A stretch of 8,976 nt of DNA from Actinomycetes bacterium (GTDB lineage Bacteria > Actinomycetota > Coriobacteriia > Anaerosomatales > Anaerosomataceae): positions 1-8,976 of the forward strand of contig JAJZRZ010000059.1 of assembly GCA_021850085.1 (NCBI GenBank), read 5' to 3'. Positions 6,971 to 8,976 of this stretch are shown here, one piece after another. The position numbers and the translations under genes are program-made. The stretch's first letter is position 1. Every line of letters starts with the position of its first letter. The notes under the pieces are model-generated. The model was not told the origin of the DNA and searched no databases. It saw only the letters and a program-made list of their open reading frames with translations.

Positions 6971-6986
6971 TCAAGTAGTCACTTGA
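6971..6986. promoter_or_regulatory. Second inverted repeat upstream of the repressor gene
   Basis: Perfect TCAAGT (6971-6976) / ACTTGA (6981-6986) with a 4-nt centre. It lies 16 nt before the repressor's ATG and just before its ribosome site GGAGGT (6994-6999). It shares the TCAA/TTGA arms with the 6926-6949 repeat, so it may be a second repressor site giving autoregulation. Confidence 0.4.
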
Positions 6987-7002
6987 GGGTCTTGGAGGTC
7001 CG

Positions 7003-7368
7003 ATGCGCAAACAGACTGACCCGCCCGTATGCGAAGTCGAGTGCGTGCATGCCGACAAAGTCGATGAGCTACGCCCCGTCGTCGGGGGGCTCAATGGCGT
7101 CGGCGAGGCCGTTGCAAACCTCGCGGACGATACCCGCTTCAAAGTGCTGTACGCCCTGAGTCAGTCAGAGCTCTGTGTCTGCGACGTCGCTGCTGTTGTC
7201 GGCGCTACGACGGCAGCCACCTCGTACCACCTGCGTCTGCTGTACCGCACCGGGCTTGTTGAATATCGCCGCGACGGTAGGCTGATCTACTACCGTCTGG
7301 CAGAGGACAGGATGCGGCCCGTTCTGGAGGCGATCAAGTCATACGTGCTCGCTATGCAGGCGCCGTGA
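7003..7368 (+). CDS. CadC/SmtB-type ArsR-family metal-sensing repressor
   Basis: Cytosolic winged-helix repressor of 121 residues that would release its operator on binding Cd, Pb, Zn or a similar metal. It has the CadC metal site: an N-terminal pair C10 and C14 (VCEVECVHADKV) and the helix-3 motif ELCVCDVA (C58, C60). These correspond to the alpha3N site of CadC, where the equivalent pair is also Cys-X-Cys. The DNA-recognition helix and wing follow (TAATSYHLRLL, then LVEYRRDGRLIYYRL). ATG 7003 is preceded by GGAGGT with a good spacer. The gene is divergent from the Zn/Cd-type pump, the classic arrangement for cadCA-like regulation, with two inverted repeats in the shared intergenic region. 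Confidence 0.92.
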   Translation: MRKQTDPPVCEVECVHADKVDELRPVVGGLNGVGEAVANLADDTRFKVLYALSQSELCVCDVAAVVGATTAATSYHLRLLYRTGLVEYRRDGRLIYYRLAEDRMRPVLEAIKSYVLAMQAP

Positions 7369-7419
7369 GCCCCGGCGTAGACATGCCCGGAACTGCCGTC
7401 CGACAGGCTTCAGAGCTAC

Positions 7420-8049
7420 ATGCCCGGCCTGTCGCGCATCCTGCAGCTCTATGTGGTGGTGCCTCTCGTCGGGCATGCTCTGGCGTCGGCAAAGACCTGG
7501 GGACCTCAACGCCTGCCGCTGCTCGACGGTTCAGGAGTCGATGAGATCGGTCGTCTGTTAGGTGTGGCGGGGCTGGCACTCTGCTGGTACGCCCAGCGGA
7601 CGATAGCGGCTTCGTGGCGCGTGGGCATCGACGATGACAATCCGACCCATCTCGTCACGGACGGGCCGTTTCGCTTCGTCCAAAACCCCACCTGCGCGGG
7701 GTTTTGGAGTGGTCACCCGCGGGGAATGCTCGCCGGGCCCGAACGCTTGCCTGAACTCAGACAGCGTAAGCGGACGCCACGGCACTCACAAGCGGAGATA
7801 CTGTGGAGATGGGCCGGTGCCAGACGATCATCGCGACCAGCCACCCCGATGATCAGCAGGTCCAGCGCGATGCGATATCACATGAATGCTGCAATCCAGA
7901 CTCCTTACGTACGACAGCATCCGCCGCATCCGCAGGAGCGACGACACGGCCGCAGCCACGAATGCCAGCGCTGGGTCTGTCGAAGTGGCTCGGCGAGGGA
8001 TCCGGTCCCGGCGATCGAGAAGACCGATGGCGTAACGGCTGGGAGCTAG
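7420..8049 (+). pseudogene. Truncated isoprenylcysteine carboxyl methyltransferase-like membrane protein
   Basis: The first ~96 residues look like the ICMT/phospholipid methyltransferase family: hydrophobic segments near 8-24 and 46-60, then WYAQRTIAASWRVGI and LVTDGPFRFVQNPTCAGFW (78-96), corresponding to the family's GPFRxVRNPxYxG. The SAM-binding C-terminal half should follow, with further membrane helices. Instead, homology ends at about 7708 and the rest of the open frame (SGHPRGML onward) is Arg/Pro/His-rich and does not look like protein. The conserved RNP arginine is Gln and the following Tyr is Cys. The break falls at a perfect 9-bp palindrome. ATG 7420 has only a weak ribosome site. 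I consider it a remnant cut by rearrangement at the element boundary, not a working enzyme. Confidence 0.6.
7681..7706. repeat. Perfect 9-bp palindrome at the breakpoint of the methyltransferase remnant
   Basis: CAAAACCCC (7681-7689), 8-nt loop, GGGGTTTTG (7698-7706). Recognisable methyltransferase sequence stops right after it. There is no T-tract, so it is not a typical terminator. A recombination or insertion site is possible. Confidence 0.6.
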
Positions 8050-8142
8050 AGCGCCCAGCCAACCACAAAGTCCGGGACCGCCAGCCCCCTGTGCTAGCTT
8101 CCACCCCAGCCCAATGCAAGTTGCTGAGGTCAGGAGGTGCAC
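7707..8142. other. Palindrome-rich region without a credible gene, upstream of the coupling protein
   Basis: About 430 nt. Open frames on both strands here have shadow-like composition and no recognisable family. It holds three inverted repeats: GATCATCG 7826-7833 / CGATGATC 7847-7854 (13-nt loop); GGCTGGG 8037-8043 / CCCAGCC 8054-8060 (10-nt loop); and CGGTCCCGG 8003-8011 / CCGGGACCG 8072-8080 enclosing the second one. The region ends in the ribosome site of the coupling-protein gene. It could contain a transfer origin, an attachment site or a regulated leader, but nothing in the sequence decides between these. Confidence 0.5.
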
Positions 8143-8976
8143 GTGGCTCGGAGGGCCGATATCTGGCGAGTCGCGTCCTCCGCCGCGGTGGCGTGCCTCG
8201 CCACCGCCCTCATCCCGTTGGCCCTCTCCGCCCTCGCCTCTCTGTCCCTCGACCGAGCGGCTAACACCGCGCCGCTGACAACGTGGGCGCTCTCCCCCCT
8301 CCCCACCCGCTGGTGGTCCACCGTCACCAGCCCGCCGACGCTCATCCTCTCGCTCCTCCTCGTCACGGCAATCGTGGCCTGGTGGGCCTGGATCTCCGGC
8401 CACCTCATGCGCCCGCGCACCGGCCGCACCGGCGTCGTCGCCGGCATCCCGCAAACCGCGGGCCGCGGCGAGCATGGCACCTCGAACCTCATGGACCCCG
8501 CAGCGCTCGAAGCCTCGGCGGTCACCTGGTCGCCCGGCACGACCCCGGATCCCGGCGTCTCCGGCTTCGTGATCGGCGCCACCCCGGCCGAGCGTGGCCG
8601 CAAAGAGACCTACTACCTCTCGGGCTCGGAGGGCCACGTGCTCGTGATCGGCTCCACCGGCTCGGGCAAGACGCGACGGATCGTGCTGCCGAGCATCTAC
8701 GCGCTCGGCGAACTCGGCGAGTCGATGGTGATTCCGGACCCCAAAGGCGAGCTCTACCTCACCACCTGCGAGCACCTCAAGGCCAATGGCTACCGCGTCG
8801 ACACGCTAGACCTGAGGGATCCATCGCGGTCCGTCCAGTGGTCGCCGCTGGACCTGATCGTCGACTTGATCTGGTCGGCTGAGATCGCACACGCCGAGGA
8901 CATGGCGCACGAGCTCGCCAAGACGATCGTCTCGGCACAGCTCGGCGGGCATGGCGGCAATGAGGCGTTCTGGAAC
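8143..8976 (+). CDS. VirD4/TraG-type type IV coupling protein, N-terminal part
   Basis: Conjugation ATPase that links the relaxosome to the type IV secretion channel. Starts at GTG 8143 with AGGAGG (8132-8137) 5 nt upstream and stays open for 278 codons to the right edge. Two membrane helices near residues 10-34 and 66-84 are followed by GEHGTSNLMD, like the GxHGSARW region of the family. Walker A is GSTGSGKT (170-177) and Walker B is SMVIPDPKGEL (D199), followed by VDTLDLRDP and QWSPLDLI, all family hallmarks. The protein continues beyond the window, so the all-alpha domain and C-terminus are unseen. It marks this DNA as part of, or next to, an integrative conjugative element or plasmid. Confidence 0.93.
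   Translation, partial: MARRADIWRVASSAAVACLATALIPLALSALASLSLDRAANTAPLTTWALSPLPTRWWSTVTSPPTLILSLLLVTAIVAWWAWISGHLMRPRTGRTGVVAGIPQTAGRGEHGTSNLMDPAALEASAVTWSPGTTPDPGVSGFVIGATPAERGRKETYYLSGSEGHVLVIGSTGSGKTRRIVLPSIYALGELGESMVIPDPKGELYLTTCEHLKANGYRVDTLDLRDPSRSVQWSPLDLIVDLIWSAEIAHAEDMAHELAKTIVSAQLGGHGGNEAFWN

Noticed and set aside
7681..7706. Rho-independent terminator
   Set aside because: The stem is strong but no T-tract follows on either strand, and it lies inside the conserved coding part of the methyltransferase remnant.
7828..8775. Minus-strand open frame of 315 codons
   Set aside because: It overlaps the clear coupling-protein gene over most of its length, has Gly/Arg/Glu-rich shadow composition and no recognisable motif.
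1..8976. Alternative genetic code with TGA as a sense codon
   Set aside because: The ABC ATPase, one P-type ATPase and the CadC-type repressor end in TGA at the expected family length, so TGA is a stop here.
1..8976. CRISPR arrays, tRNA or rRNA genes, insertion sequences
   Set aside because: No regularly spaced direct repeats, cloverleaf-like segments, rRNA-like stretches or transposase motifs were seen.

Overview
This is a high-GC window. It looks like part of an accessory, mobile-element-borne metal-handling island, probably from an actinobacterium-like anaerobe. That taxonomic guess is inference: it rests on GC-rich codon use, an actinobacterial-looking conjugation coupling protein and CXXCH haem motifs. 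TGA is used as a normal stop elsewhere in the window, so the genetic code is standard.

Layout: (1) The 5' edge (1-55, minus) is the first 18 residues of a Rossmann/FAD pyridine nucleotide-disulfide type oxidoreductase, divergent from a CopZ-like zinc/[2Fe-2S] protein (about 204-668, plus). (2) Next come a MacB/FtsX-type ABC permease (to 2090) and its ATPase (2092-2778). They resemble the ABC pair that accompanies FTR1/P19 iron-uptake loci. (3) Two P1B heavy-metal ATPases follow on the minus strand: a Zn/Cd-type pump (6890-4764) and an unusual APC-type pump (4721-2793), about 40 nt apart and probably one operon. (4) A CadC/SmtB metal-sensing repressor (7003-7368) is divergent from the pumps, with two TCAA/TTGA inverted repeats between them. 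(5) A truncated isoprenylcysteine-methyltransferase-like gene is followed by about 430 nt of palindrome-rich DNA without a credible gene. (6) The 5' part of a VirD4/TraG type IV coupling protein (8143 to the edge) marks a conjugative element.

Main finding: two metal proteins in this window appear to be selenoproteins that ordinary gene calling would truncate. In the Zn/Cd-type ATPase, the first cysteine of the HMA-domain CXXC is a TGA codon (ITxLDC, codon 19), and a perfect AGGAGG ribosome site precedes the upstream ATG. In the CopZ-like protein, the first cysteine of the terminal Cys-Cys pair (NPSGxC) is a TGA codon, and the family's remaining C-terminus continues in frame behind it. Both TGAs are followed by a hairpin with a 5-nt loop beginning with G, 20-21 nt after the TGA, which is the geometry of a bacterial SECIS.

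Second finding: the ABC permease carries an in-frame insertion with two CXXCH motifs inside its extracytoplasmic domain, so it may be a c-type dihaem transporter subunit. Its N-terminus is interrupted by another TGA (864-866) that has no convincing SECIS and looks like damage rather than recoding.

Taken together (inference): the island combines metal efflux, a metal-responsive repressor, a cytosolic Fe-S metallochaperone-like protein and a possibly redox-active transporter, next to conjugation genes.
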